From: Agromyces sp. ISL-38
GTDB lineage: Bacteria > Actinomycetota > Actinomycetes > Actinomycetales > Microbacteriaceae
Direction of reading: 5' to 3'
DNA length: 64,000 nt
Assembly: GCF_018613935.1 (NCBI RefSeq)
Contig: NZ_JAGGPF010000015.1
Coordinates: 49,995-113,994 of the forward strand
The notes beneath the pieces are model-generated. The model ran no database searches, was not told where the DNA came from, and worked only from the letters and a program-made list of their open reading frames with translations. How positions within the stretch are numbered: the first letter of the stretch is position 1; each line of letters opens with the position of its first letter. Positions 10,901 through 19,634 of this stretch are shown in pieces. The position numbers and the translations under genes were made by a program.

Positions 10901-13900
10901 GCTCGTATGAGGTGAAGGTCGCCCACGGCCTGAACTGGAACGAGAACTACGGCGTCGGCGGTGCGCCCGGCGGTGCGAACTACACCTTCACGGCCGAGGG
11001 CGGCAAGCTCATCGAGTTCCGGTACACGATCGCGACCCACGTGCTCGAGATCGTCGTGACCGACCCGCCGCTCGCGGGCGCCGGGCAATCGCGGGCGCAC
11101 TGGGTGAGCGAGGACACGCTCGCGTGGCCCGCGGAACTGCTCGGCGGAGCATCCGCCGACTCTGCGACCTGGACGCTCGAGCACTCGGCCGACGCCACGC
11201 TCGCAGCGGCCGAGGGTGCGGTGACCGGTGGTGGTGAGCCGATCGAGCTGACGCTCGACCCGGCCGGCCTCTCCGACGCGCAGCTTGCGAAATTCCCAGC
11301 GCTCGAGGGCTTCCTCGCCCTACGTCCGATCGGGCTCGATCGTGCTGCGGTGCAGCAGCTCCTGACCGAGCAGCTCGCGGTGTCGCAGACGACGGAAGAT
11401 GCGCTCAGCGCGTTCACGGGCGTGCAGGTGCCCGGCGTGCTCGACGACCTCTACGCCGACGCCGTGGCATCCGTGCCGCTCGGCGTGAGCTGGCAGGGCG
11501 ACGCCGCGAGCGCCACGCTCTGGGCGCCGACTGCTCAGGCCGTGTCGCTCGAGCGTTGGGATGCCGGCGCATCCGGTGACCCCCAGGTGATCGAGGCGAC
11601 CTTCGACGAAGCCGACGGCACGTGGAACGTCGACGGCCTCGGCGCCGGCGACGAGTACCGCTGGTCGCTCCAGGTGTTCGCACCGACCACCGGTGCCATC
11701 GAGACGAGCTCGGTCACCGACCCGTACTCCGTAGCCCTCACGACGAATTCGGTGCGCACCGTCGTCGTCGACCTCGACGACGAGTCACTGCGACCCGCCG
11801 AGTGGGAGGAGACGCCCGCGCCCGTCGTGGAGCGTGCGGTCGACCGCGCGATCTACGAACTGCACGTGCGTGACTTCTCGATCAGTGACGAGACCGTGCC
11901 CGAGGAGGAGCGCGGCACCTACCGCGCCTTCACCCGCGACTCGGCGGGCACCGCGCAACTCGAGCAGCTCGCCGAGGCCGGCATCAACACGGTGCACCTG
12001 CTGCCGACGTTCGACATCGCCACGATCGAGGAGCGCCGCGACCAGCAGGCGACCCCGTCGTGCGACCTGGCGAGCTTCGGCCCGGCATCCGCCGAGCAGC
12101 AGGCCTGTCTCGAGTCGATCCGCGACCTCGACGGCTTCAACTGGGGCTACGACCCGTTCCACTTCCAGGCGCCCGAGGGCTCCTATGCGGTGGACCCGAA
12201 CGGCGGCGCCCGCGTGAGCGAGTTCCGCGAGATGGTCGGTGCGCTGCACGCGACGGGCCTCCAGGTCGTGCTCGACGAGGTGTACAACCACACCGCGGCA
12301 TCCGGCCAGGGTGAGAAGTCGGTGCTCGACAAGATCGTGCCCGGCTACTACCAGCGCCTGAACGCCGTCGGCAACGTCGAGACCTCGACGTGCTGCCAGA
12401 ACGTCGCAACCGAGCACGAGGTCGCCCAGAAGCTCATGGTCGACTCCGTGGTGCTGTGGGCGAAGGAGTACAAGGTCGACGGCTTCCGCTTCGATCTCAT
12501 GGGCCACCACTCGAAGGCCAACATGCTCGCGGTGCGCGCTACGCTCGACGAGCTCACGCTCGCGGAAGACGGCGTCGACGGCTCAGCCGTGTACCTCTAC
12601 GGCGAGGGCTGGAACTTCGGCGAGGTCGCGAACAACGCGCTCTTCGAGCAGGCCACGCAGGGGCAGCTCGGCGGAACGGGCATCGGCACATTCAACGACC
12701 GACTGCGTGACGCCGTGCACGGCGGCAGCCCGGTCGACGGCGCGTCGACGTTCGTGCAGGGCTACGGCACCGGCCTTGCGACCGACCCGAACGGCGACCC
12801 GATCAACGGCACGTCCGAGCAGGCGTTCGCCGACCTCGGCCACCAGACCGATCTCGTGAAGCTCGGCCTCGCCGGCAACCTGCGTGCCTACGAGCTGACG
12901 GATGCCTCGGGCGACGTGGTGCGCGGCGACCAGCTCGACTACCGCGGATCGCCGGCCGGCTACGCCGACCAGCCCGACGAGGTCATCAACTACGTCGACG
13001 CCCACGACAACGAGACGCTCTACGACCTCTCTGTGTTCAAACTCCCGACCGACACCCCGATGGCCGACCGCGTGCGCATGAACACGCTGTCGCTCGCGAC
13101 GGTGACCCTTTCGCAGTCGCCCTCGTTCTGGCACGCCGGCACGGAGCTCCTGCGCTCGAAGTCGCTCGACCGGAACAGCTACAACTCGGGTGACTGGTTC
13201 AACCGCATCGACTGGACCGGTCAGGAGTCGACGTTCGGCTCGGGTCTGCCGAACGAGGCCGACAACGGCGGCAAGTGGTCGATCATGGCTCCGCTGCTCG
13301 CGAACCCGGCGCTCAAGCCGGCCGCTGCCGACATCGCCGCTGCCGAGGCATCCGCGCTCGACCTGCTGCGGGTGCGCGACGAGGTCGACCTGCTGCAGCT
13401 CGGCTCGGCGGAGCTCATCGACGAGAAGGTGTCGTTCCCGATCAGCGGACCGGATGCCACGCCGGGTCTCATCGTGATGCAGATCGACGACCTCGTGGGA
13501 GTCGACGTCGATCCTGAGCTCGACGGCGCGCTCGTCGTGTTCAACGCATCGCCCGAGGCGATCACCGAGACGGTCGACGGGATGGCGGGCCGCGAGTTCG
13601 CGCTCGCCGACGCGCTCGCGAACGGTGCCGACCCGGTCGTGAAGGCGACGGAGTGGGATGCCGCGAGCGGCGCGCTCACCGTGCCGGCTCGCACCGCCGC
13701 AGTGCTCGTCGACGGGCAGGAGCCGCCGGAAGTGGGAACCTCGGTGGTCGCCGTGCCGAACAAGGTCTTCGCGAAGGCCGGATCCTCGGTGAAGCTCACG
13801 GGCCAGGTGACCGCCGCCGACGGGACCGACGCGGTGGGCACCCTCACCATTCTCGACGGCGACAACGCCATCGCCACGTCGCAGGTCGCGGCCGACGGCA

Positions 13901-14025
13901 CGGGACGGTTCGAGGTCAAGCTGCCGAAGCTCCGGGCCGGCATCCACGTGCTGACGGTCGCGTTCGACGGTGGCGAGGGCTATGCCGATTCGCAATCGGT
14001 GCCCATCGTGATCGTGCTCTGGTAG
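7987..14025 (+). CDS. secreted two-catalytic-domain pullulanase / alpha-amylase
   Basis: A 2012-residue extracellular starch-degrading enzyme. A signal peptide (residues 1 to about 35, ending AAAAEE) precedes an X25-type module (GSLQSELGCPGDW). A first GH13 barrel has catalytic residues D416 (FRID), E450 (FGEVYD) and D520 (GNHDMGR). Two more X25 modules follow (HNSEMGCAGDW, FQSEVGCPGDW). A second, pullulanase-type GH13 barrel carries the NWGYDP signature and D1503 (FRFD), E1540 (YGEGW) and D1674 (DAHDN). The C-terminus is an Ig-like repeat (about 1915-2012). The first barrel should cut alpha-1,4 and the second alpha-1,6 bonds. There is no LPXTG or SLH anchor, so it is probably released. Start ATG 7987 has GGGAG 6 nt upstream. 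Confidence 0.92.
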   Translation: MTQGARARRWFALVVSGALAASAIAVIPGLAAAAEEPRTFALVGSLQSELGCPGDWDPACAETELTATGTPGVFAAEFTVPAGAWEYKVAVNDTWDEAYGLNGGGDNIPLTVAGDTPVRVVFDDNLKRVGLEATGLRGAYDEASDAALVSDPVRQPGSDETFYFVMTDRFENGDATNDQGGLTGDALTTGFDPTHKGFYNGGDLAGLRSQLDYIDGLGTSAIWLTPSFKNRPVQGEGANASAGYHGYWITDFTQIDPHLGTNAELEALIAEAHAKGIKVYFDIITNHTADVIDYAEGQNSYIDTATEPYRDADGNAFDPADYADGSQPFPALDPATSFPYTPVVTPEDADLKVPAWLNDPTLYHNRGDSTWEGESVTLGDFVGLDDLMTEHPTVVNGFVDVYENWIDLGIDGFRIDTAKHVNFEFWEQWSTQVLDYAHAAGKPDFFMFGEVYDADPVKLSPYVRNSDMNSVLDFTFQSQAVSFAAGNSAKGLQSLFAGDDYYTTPDSSATALPTFLGNHDMGRVGYFLNSTAEPLQRDELAHELMFLTRGQPVVYYGDEQGFAGIGGDQSARQTLFPTQVTEFQNQPLVTGETFGTGEHFATDAPLYEHIAALTTLREAHPALETGAQLERYVDSGAGVYAFSRVDRTEKTEYLVALNNSNAAKTVDVPTLTEGGAFQVLYGDGTAATADAAGLASVTVPALGAVVWKADRTVSAPDAASAISVSVPVAGAGVTGVSPVAADVDDATWQETSFAWRVAGSADWHALGTAEDTSPRVFHDTAGLAKGTLLEYRAVSTDAAGHRSAASTYASVGNAVNLVEEDNPEPPIELVTVPGSHNSEMGCAGDWTPGCDAAKLTLRADGIYAGTFDLPAGDYEYKVALNGSWDVNYGANGEQNGPNVSYSHTGGPITFYWNPNTKVVSSTAEGPTVTLPGSFQSEVGCPGDWQPECLASLMQDGDKDGVYTWSTSSIPDGSYEVKVAHGLNWNENYGVGGAPGGANYTFTAEGGKLIEFRYTIATHVLEIVVTDPPLAGAGQSRAHWVSEDTLAWPAELLGGASADSATWTLEHSADATLAAAEGAVTGGGEPIELTLDPAGLSDAQLAKFPALEGFLALRPIGLDRAAVQQLLTEQLAVSQTTEDALSAFTGVQVPGVLDDLYADAVASVPLGVSWQGDAASATLWAPTAQAVSLERWDAGASGDPQVIEATFDEADGTWNVDGLGAGDEYRWSLQVFAPTTGAIETSSVTDPYSVALTTNSVRTVVVDLDDESLRPAEWEETPAPVVERAVDRAIYELHVRDFSISDETVPEEERGTYRAFTRDSAGTAQLEQLAEAGINTVHLLPTFDIATIEERRDQQATPSCDLASFGPASAEQQACLESIRDLDGFNWGYDPFHFQAPEGSYAVDPNGGARVSEFREMVGALHATGLQVVLDEVYNHTAASGQGEKSVLDKIVPGYYQRLNAVGNVETSTCCQNVATEHEVAQKLMVDSVVLWAKEYKVDGFRFDLMGHHSKANMLAVRATLDELTLAEDGVDGSAVYLYGEGWNFGEVANNALFEQATQGQLGGTGIGTFNDRLRDAVHGGSPVDGASTFVQGYGTGLATDPNGDPINGTSEQAFADLGHQTDLVKLGLAGNLRAYELTDASGDVVRGDQLDYRGSPAGYADQPDEVINYVDAHDNETLYDLSVFKLPTDTPMADRVRMNTLSLATVTLSQSPSFWHAGTELLRSKSLDRNSYNSGDWFNRIDWTGQESTFGSGLPNEADNGGKWSIMAPLLANPALKPAAADIAAAEASALDLLRVRDEVDLLQLGSAELIDEKVSFPISGPDATPGLIVMQIDDLVGVDVDPELDGALVVFNASPEAITETVDGMAGREFALADALANGADPVVKATEWDAASGALTVPARTAAVLVDGQEPPEVGTSVVAVPNKVFAKAGSSVKLTGQVTAADGTDAVGTLTILDGDNAIATSQVAADGTGRFEVKLPKLRAGIHVLTVAFDGGEGYADSQSVPIVIVLW

Positions 14026-14054
14026 GCGCGGCACACTCGAGATCAGGCAAACGG

Positions 14055-14097
14055 CGCGAAATCAGGCAGAACTTCGGATTCCCTGCCTGATTTCGCG
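14055..14097. terminator. bidirectional stem-loop terminator
   Basis: A perfect 15-bp stem (CGCGAAATCAGGCAG at 14055-14069 paired with 14083-14097) encloses a 13-nt loop, 30 bp after the pullulanase stop. It faces the convergent lipoprotein gene and can serve both strands. No T-tract follows, as is common in actinobacteria. Confidence 0.65.
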
Positions 14098-14242
14098 TCG
14101 TGAACCTGATTCCGATCAGTCGCCGGGGTCACCCATGAGGGGTTGTGGGAAACCAAGTAGCTTCACCCGCGACCACCACCCCGTTCAGGCGGATGCCGCG
14201 CCGTCACCATCGTGCGCCTGCGCGCGGGCAGCGAACCGGCCG

Positions 14243-14842
14243 TCAGGCGGCGGGCAGGTGCACGGTGGTGTGGCCGCTGTCGGGCTCGCTGAGCTCGAGC
14301 ACGAGGTCGTCACCGTCGCATGAGGCGCGGGCGCCCTCGATCGGATTGTGGTCCATGATCTTCCGGACGATCGCCGCGGTGGGTCCCGCCGCCGCGTCGA
14401 CCGCGGGATCCGTGGTGCGCCCATCCACGACCTCTGAGGTCGAGAGCACGCCGTCGTCGATGGTGTATCGACCGGTGAGCCTGCCACTCTGCCGCACGTC
14501 GACGACCGTGCTGCCGTCGCTCAGCCAGATGTCGTAGGCGGGTTCCACCCAGAACGTCTCCTCATCGAAGCCGATGACATAGCGGCCGTTGAAGGTGTGC
14601 ATGTACTGCTGTTCGGCTCGCAGGCCGACGAGGGCTTGCTCGTGATACTCGCGCGCCTCCTCCACGTCGATGACCCGCGCTCGCTGGATGCAGGCAGCAG
14701 CCGAGGACGCCTCGGGCTCGGGCGTCGCCGCGGCGGCATCCGTGACGGGCGGGGGAGCCGCGAGGCATCCGCTCAGTCCGGCTCCGATCGCCGCGGCGAT
14801 CGTCACGTGGAGGATCGGGGGGAGGCGGTGGGGTCGCGGCAC
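14243..14842 (-). CDS. putative lipoprotein of unknown function
   Basis: A 199-residue secreted protein with a hydrophobic signal ending in the lipobox GAGLSGC, so it is probably membrane-anchored by a diacylglyceryl cysteine. A short Ala/Pro/Glu-rich linker leads to a small mixed domain containing repeated beta-strand-like segments (GRYVIGFDEETFWVEPAYDIW; DGSTVVDV; GRYTIDDGVL). I do not recognise the family. The GTG start at 14842 is chosen because GAGGAG lies 5 nt upstream. Convergent to the pullulanase gene and downstream of menC on the same strand, 78 bp apart. Confidence 0.7.
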   Translation of the reverse strand: MPRPHRLPPILHVTIAAAIGAGLSGCLAAPPPVTDAAAATPEPEASSAAACIQRARVIDVEEAREYHEQALVGLRAEQQYMHTFNGRYVIGFDEETFWVEPAYDIWLSDGSTVVDVRQSGRLTGRYTIDDGVLSTSEVVDGRTTDPAVDAAAGPTAAIVRKIMDHNPIEGARASCDGDDLVLELSEPDSGHTTVHLPAA

Positions 14843-14920
14843 ACGTGCTCCTCGAGCGATCGTCGGTGAAGGTGGCCCCACGCTATCGGAGGGAATGCTC
14901 CGGAGGGGCGTACGCGCGGG

Positions 14921-15931
14921 TCATTCGACCGATGCCGTTGCACCCGCGGTGAGCACCGCGTGCGCGCGCCCCAGGCGGTCGAGCCACCACTCGGTGCGCT
15001 CGGCGCTCGCGGCGTACCGATCGAGCAACTCGGGGTCGGGCAGGACTCGTCGCACCGCGATCGACCCGTCTTCGGGCAGGAGCGGCGAGCGCGTGACATC
15101 CGCCGACAGCAGCGACGCCGTGCCGAGCCCGCAGTCGTACTCGAGATCGGGAACGGATGCCGCGAGCTGCGCCCCCATCGCGATGCCCACGCTGGTGTCG
15201 AGTGCGCTCGAGACCACCACGGGCAGGCCGGCGGACTCGACGATCTCGAGCGCTCGGCGGATTCCCCCGAGCGGCTGCGCCTTGATGACGAGGAGGTCCG
15301 CGGCGCCGAGGCGAGCGACCTCGAGCGGGTCCGCCGCGCGCCGCACGCTCTCGTCGGCCGCGATCGGGATGCCCATGTACTTCGTGCGAAAGCGGATCTC
15401 GGCGAGCTCCTCGACGGTCTCGCACGGTTGCTCGACGTACTCGAGGTCGAACGGCGCGAGCGCGTGGATCGCGTGCTCGGCCTCGTCGACGTTCCAGCCG
15501 CCGTTCGCGTCGACGCGGATGCGGCCCTCGGGCCCGAGCGCCTCGCGCACGGCGCGAACCCGGGCGACATCCTGTGCGAGGGTCTGGTCGCTCGCGGCGA
15601 CCTTCACCTTCGCGGTGCGGCAACCGGGGAAGCGCGCGAGCACGGCCGCGACGCTGTCGGGGTCGACGGCCGGCACCGTGGCGTTCACCGGAATGCGGTC
15701 GCGCAGGGTGGGCGGCGGCGCGTTCCATCCGTAGTCGATCGCCGCTTCGAGCCACGCGGATGCCTCGTCGTCGTCGTACTCGACGAACGGCGAGAACTCG
15801 GTCCAGCCCTCGGGGCCTTCGAGCAGCACCGCCTCGCGCACGTCGATGCCGCGGAATCGTGTCACAAGCGGCAGCGCCACGACGCGCGCCGAGCCGAGCA
15901 GATGATCAAGGGTCGGAACGTCGTTGCTCAC
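14921..15931 (-). CDS. menC: o-succinylbenzoate synthase
   Basis: A 336-residue enolase-superfamily enzyme that dehydrates SHCHC to o-succinylbenzoate in menaquinone synthesis. The catalytic lysine motif is KVKVA near residue 110. Metal ligands are in DANGGW, the EYVEQPC segment and AADESVR, and the second catalytic Lys is in LVIKAQPLGG. The actinobacterial MenC form is about 320-340 residues. GTG at 15931 is preceded after 6 nt by CAGACT, a leaderless-type start. Divergent from a small membrane gene and the menB-E-A block, so the men genes lie on both strands of one shared locus. Confidence 0.93.
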   Translation of the reverse strand: MSNDVPTLDHLLGSARVVALPLVTRFRGIDVREAVLLEGPEGWTEFSPFVEYDDDEASAWLEAAIDYGWNAPPPTLRDRIPVNATVPAVDPDSVAAVLARFPGCRTAKVKVAASDQTLAQDVARVRAVREALGPEGRIRVDANGGWNVDEAEHAIHALAPFDLEYVEQPCETVEELAEIRFRTKYMGIPIAADESVRRAADPLEVARLGAADLLVIKAQPLGGIRRALEIVESAGLPVVVSSALDTSVGIAMGAQLAASVPDLEYDCGLGTASLLSADVTRSPLLPEDGSIAVRRVLPDPELLDRYAASAERTEWWLDRLGRAHAVLTAGATASVE

Positions 15932-16045
15932 GCGTCCAGTCTGTCACGCCGAGCGGATCGGCTCCGAGTCCGAGCGCGGTGCCGCGAGGGCGCGGCGTCG
16001 CAAGCTCGCCGGCATCGGCGAACCAGTCGGCGGTAGGCTCGGGGT

Positions 16046-16324
16046 ATGGCAGGCGAGGGCACGCACTCAATGGGCGCCGACGCGACGACGCGCGCGGCAT
16101 CCGTCGACGCATCCTCAAGCGAACTCGACGAGCTGCTCGGCGGCGAAATCGAGGCTGGCGAGGTGGCGCCCGAGTCCACGCCGCGCAACATCGCGATCAG
16201 CGTCATCGGCGTGGCGATCATCATCGCCGCGCTCATCCCGATCAGCGCGGCCGTGCTCTGGGCGGGCTCGCTCGTCATCGCGAGCGCCGTGTCCTTCTTC
16301 GACGGGGCGCCGAGCGGTATCTGA
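16046..16324 (+). CDS. small single-pass membrane protein
   Basis: A 92-residue protein with an acidic, Ala/Ser-rich cytoplasmic N-terminus (to about residue 45) and one hydrophobic segment (IAISVIGVAIIIAALIPISAAVLWAG), possibly long enough for a re-entrant or double pass. Not recognised as a named family. TAGGCT at 16034-16039 ends 6 nt before the ATG, predicting a leaderless mRNA, which argues that this short frame is real. It sits 42 bp before menB and divergent from menC. Confidence 0.65.
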   Translation: MAGEGTHSMGADATTRAASVDASSSELDELLGGEIEAGEVAPESTPRNIAISVIGVAIIIAALIPISAAVLWAGSLVIASAVSFFDGAPSGI

Positions 16325-16366
16325 GTCGCGCACGTCGCGAACGCCCCCGCGGAATAGGCTGGGCGC

Positions 16367-17284
16367 ATGGCGGCCGACGTATCCGAACTGTTCGATGCGA
16401 ACGAGTGGACGGATGCCGCGACCGGCATAACTGGACCATCCGGTTTCACCGACATCACCTATCACCACTCGCTCGACGGCCGCATCGCCCGCATCGCGTT
16501 CCACCGGCCCGAGGTGCGGAACGCGTTCCGACCGCACACCGTCGACGAGCTCTATCGGGCGCTTGAAGACGCGCGCATCAACCCGCGCATCGGCGTCGTG
16601 CTGCTGACCGGCAACGGACCGAGTGAGAAAGACGGCGGCTGGGCCTTCTGCTCCGGCGGCGACCAGCGCATCCGCGGCCGCGACGGGTACAAGTACGAGG
16701 ATCCCCGTGGTCGAGTAGCCCCGGGTGGCCTCGGGCGCCTGCACATCCTCGAGGTGCAGCGCCTCATCCGCTTCATGCCGAAGGTCGTCATCGCGGTCGT
16801 GCCGGGCTGGGCGGCGGGCGGCGGCCACTCGCTGCACGTCGTCTGCGACCTCACGATCGCGAGTCGTGAGCACGGCCGGTTCAAGCAGACGGATGCCGAT
16901 GTCGGCAGCTTCGACGCCGGCTACGGCAGTGCCTACTTCGCGAGGCAGATCGGACAGAAGTTCGCACGCGAAGTGTTCTTCCTCGCCGAGGAGTACTCGG
17001 CCGAGCGCGCGTACGAGATGGGCGCCGTGAACCGCGTGGTGCCGCATGCCGACCTCGAGCGCGAGGCGATCGCGATGGCGCGCACGATCCTCACCAAGTC
17101 GCCGACGGCGATCCGCATGCTGAAGTTCGCCTTCAACGCGGTCGACGACGGAATGGTGGGACAGCAGGTCTTCGCCGGTGAGGCGACGCGCCTCGCGTAC
17201 GGCACCGACGAGGCGGTCGAGGGTCGCGACGCGTTCCTCGAGAAGCGCGACCCCGACTGGGGGCCGTACCCATGGCACTACTGA
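16367..17284 (+). CDS. menB: 1,4-dihydroxy-2-naphthoyl-CoA synthase
   Basis: A 305-residue crotonase-fold enzyme that cyclises o-succinylbenzoyl-CoA to DHNA-CoA. Family signatures are clear: FHRPEVRNAFRPHTVDEL, the oxyanion segment FCSGGDQRIRGRDGY, VVPGWAAGGGHSLHVVCDLT and the C-terminal GRDAFLEKRDPDW. An unusual short insertion, DPRGRVAPGG, precedes GRLHILEVQ. TAGGCT at 16355-16360 ends 6 nt before the ATG, so it is probably translated from a leaderless mRNA. It overlaps the start of menE by 13 bp, tying the two together. Confidence 0.96.
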   Translation: MAADVSELFDANEWTDAATGITGPSGFTDITYHHSLDGRIARIAFHRPEVRNAFRPHTVDELYRALEDARINPRIGVVLLTGNGPSEKDGGWAFCSGGDQRIRGRDGYKYEDPRGRVAPGGLGRLHILEVQRLIRFMPKVVIAVVPGWAAGGGHSLHVVCDLTIASREHGRFKQTDADVGSFDAGYGSAYFARQIGQKFAREVFFLAEEYSAERAYEMGAVNRVVPHADLEREAIAMARTILTKSPTAIRMLKFAFNAVDDGMVGQQVFAGEATRLAYGTDEAVEGRDAFLEKRDPDWGPYPWHY

Positions 17285-18462
17285 GCACTCGGGGCAGTTG
17301 GCCCCTCCTCGCGGTGGCGTCCGATGATCTTCCCGCGCTCATCGCGCAGTTGCGCGACGCGGTGCTGCTCGACGGCATGCCCGTGCTGCCGATGCCTCGC
17401 GAGCGCGTTCCCGCTGACCCCGTCATCTCCCTCGAACCCGAGGGCATCGCGCTCGTCATCGAGACGAGCGGGTCCATGGCGTCGCCGAAACGGGTCGCGC
17501 TCTCGTCCGAGGCGCTGCGCCTGAGCGCCCGCTCGGTGATGCGCGAACTCGGCGGACACGGGCAGTGGCTGCTCGCCCTGCCCGCGCATTACATCGCGGG
17601 CGCCCAGGTGCTGATCCGGTCGATCATCGCGGGTACGACTCCCGTGGTGCTCGAGGGCGAGGGGTTCGATCCCGCAGCGTTCGCCGCGGCATCCGCCCGA
17701 CTCGACCCGGCCGGCCTGCGCTTCACCTCGCTCGTGCCCGTGCAGCTCGCTCGGCTCGTCGACGCCGCTGAGACCGACCCTTCCGTGGCGGAGGCGCTGC
17801 GCTCCTTCGACCGCATCCTGCTCGGCGGCCAGGCGGCGCCCACGGGCCTCGTCGAGCGCGCGTGCGCCATGGGAGCGCTCGTCACGCGCACGTACGGGTC
17901 GAGCGAGACGGCCGGCGGATGCGTCTACGACGGCCGGCCCCTCGAGAACGTCGGCGTGCGCATCGTCGACGGCGTCGTCGAGCTCTCGGGCCCGATGCTC
18001 GCCGAGGGGTACCTCGACGACGCGGAGCTCACCGAGGCGGCGTTCACCACGGATGCCGCCGGCAACCGCTGGTACCGCACCGGCGATCTCGGCTCGATCG
18101 ACGACGATGACGGCCGTCTCGTGATCACCGGACGTGCCGACGACGTGATCATCTCGGGCGGCATCAAGGTAGTGCTCGGCGAGGTCGAGCGCGCCGTACG
18201 CGCCGTGCCGGGCTTCGAGCACGCTGTGGTGCTGCGGGTCGAAGACCTGGAATGGGGAGAGCGGGCAGCAGTGGTGGCTCCGGGCACGGATGCCGCTGCG
18301 GCATCCGATGCCCTCAGCACCCTGGCCGCTGCGACCGATGCCGCGGGCCTCACGCCCGCCGCCCGCCCGGCCCGGCTCCTCGTCGTCGACGAGCTGCCGA
18401 GCCTCGACTCGGGCAAGCCCGATCGCCAGGCTCTTTCGGTGCTCCTCGAACGCGAGGGGTGA
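17272..18462 (+). CDS. menE: o-succinylbenzoate--CoA ligase
   Basis: A 396-residue adenylate-forming enzyme that activates o-succinylbenzoate to its CoA ester for MenB. The phosphate-binding loop is ETSGSMASPKRV, the adenine-binding motif is TYGSSETAGG, and the hinge region is YRTGDLG with the C-terminal lysine in SLDSGKPDRQ. It is shorter than the usual ~450-500 residues of the superfamily because the N-terminal subdomain is reduced, which is normal for actinobacterial MenE. It begins within menB (13-bp overlap). Confidence 0.93.
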   Translation: MALLSTRGSWPLLAVASDDLPALIAQLRDAVLLDGMPVLPMPRERVPADPVISLEPEGIALVIETSGSMASPKRVALSSEALRLSARSVMRELGGHGQWLLALPAHYIAGAQVLIRSIIAGTTPVVLEGEGFDPAAFAAASARLDPAGLRFTSLVPVQLARLVDAAETDPSVAEALRSFDRILLGGQAAPTGLVERACAMGALVTRTYGSSETAGGCVYDGRPLENVGVRIVDGVVELSGPMLAEGYLDDAELTEAAFTTDAAGNRWYRTGDLGSIDDDDGRLVITGRADDVIISGGIKVVLGEVERAVRAVPGFEHAVVLRVEDLEWGERAAVVAPGTDAAAASDALSTLAAATDAAGLTPAARPARLLVVDELPSLDSGKPDRQALSVLLEREG

Positions 18463-18500
18463 CGGGGGCGACCGGCCTCGCATCCGTCTAGCATGGTGGC

Positions 18501-19634
18501 GTGGCCCGCCCGAAACCCCAGAGATTGAACCCTGCCGACGAGCTCGCGAAGCGTGAGGCAGCTCGAGCGAAGAACGGCTCCGCCCCGAAAGCGGCGAACG
18601 GCTCCGCCGCGAAGGCGGCGAACGGCTCCGCCAAGAAGGCGACGAACGGCTCAGCGCCGAAGGCGGCGAACGGCTCAGCGCCGAAAGCACCGCCGCGCAG
18701 CCGTTCGGGCAACCCGGCGAAAGCCGCGCGCGGCAACCCCAAGGCGCCCCCGCGTCCGGCAACCGCTGCCGACTGGATCGCGGGAGCACGCCTGCGCACC
18801 CTCCCGCTCGCGATCGCGCCCGTCGCACTCGGCACGGGCGCAGGCGTCGTCGCGATCGCCGACGGGCCGTGGCATCCGGCTCGCGCCGTGCTCGCCCTCG
18901 TCGTCGCCCTCGCCCTGCAGATCGGCGTGAACTACGCGAACGACTATTCCGACGGCGTGCGCGGCACCGACGACCACCGCGTCGGCCCCGCGCGGCTCAC
19001 GGCATCGGGCGCCGCGAAGCCGAGGCACGTGCTCGCCGTTGCGCTGAGCTTCTTCGCCCTCGCGGCGCTCGCCGGGCTCGCGCTCACGATCGTCACCGGC
19101 CAGTGGTGGCTGCTCGCGGTGGGCGCGGTGGCGATCGTCGCCGCGTGGTTCTACACGGGCGGGCGGCATCCGTACGGCTATTACGGCCTCGGCGAGCTGT
19201 TCGTCTTCGTCTTCTTCGGCCTCGTCGCCACCGCCGGCTCGGCCTTCGTGCAGGCCCTCACCGTCAACCTCGAGGCGTGGCTCGGCGGTGTCGGCGTGGG
19301 CCTCATCGCGTGCGCCGTGCTCATGGCCAACAACCTGCGCGATGTCGTGCAAGACAAGGCGGCGGGCAAGCGCACCCTCGCGGTGCTCGTCGGCCCGCTC
19401 GCGGGGCGCATCCTCTTCACGATCTTCATGCTCGCGCCGTTCGGCATCGTCGGGTTCTGGGCGTTCCTGTACCCGACGGCCACGCTCGTGTTCTTCGCAC
19501 TGCTCGCGGCGCTGCCCGCGTGCGTGATCGTGCTGTGGGGCAAGACGCCGCGCGAACTGCTCACTGCACTGCAGCTCGCAAGCCTCACGGCGCTGTTCTA
19601 CGGCGTGGGGCTAGGACTCGTCTTCGCGCTCTGA
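18501..19634 (+). CDS. menA: 1,4-dihydroxy-2-naphthoate polyprenyltransferase
   Basis: A 377-residue UbiA-family membrane enzyme that attaches the polyprenyl chain to DHNA. The core has about eight transmembrane segments and the Asp-rich motifs NYANDYSDGVRGTD and NNLRDVVQDKAAGKR. An added N-terminal tail of roughly 80 residues contains five 8-residue repeats of the form NGSAPKAA, encoded by five 24-bp DNA units at 18573-18692; ordinary MenA lacks this tail. GTG at 18501 is 6 nt after TAGCAT (leaderless type). Its 3' end overlaps the convergent DUF4229 gene by 24 bp. Confidence 0.93.
   Translation: MARPKPQRLNPADELAKREAARAKNGSAPKAANGSAAKAANGSAKKATNGSAPKAANGSAPKAPPRSRSGNPAKAARGNPKAPPRPATAADWIAGARLRTLPLAIAPVALGTGAGVVAIADGPWHPARAVLALVVALALQIGVNYANDYSDGVRGTDDHRVGPARLTASGAAKPRHVLAVALSFFALAALAGLALTIVTGQWWLLAVGAVAIVAAWFYTGGRHPYGYYGLGELFVFVFFGLVATAGSAFVQALTVNLEAWLGGVGVGLIACAVLMANNLRDVVQDKAAGKRTLAVLVGPLAGRILFTIFMLAPFGIVGFWAFLYPTATLVFFALLAALPACVIVLWGKTPRELLTALQLASLTALFYGVGLGLVFAL
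18573..18692 (+). repeat. five 24-bp tandem repeats inside menA
   Basis: Each unit begins AACGGCTC and encodes NGSA followed by a Lys/Ala-rich half. Units 1-3 use TCC for the serine-alanine junction and units 4-5 use TCA, which suggests separate duplication events. The length being a multiple of three preserves the frame. Confidence 0.9.
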
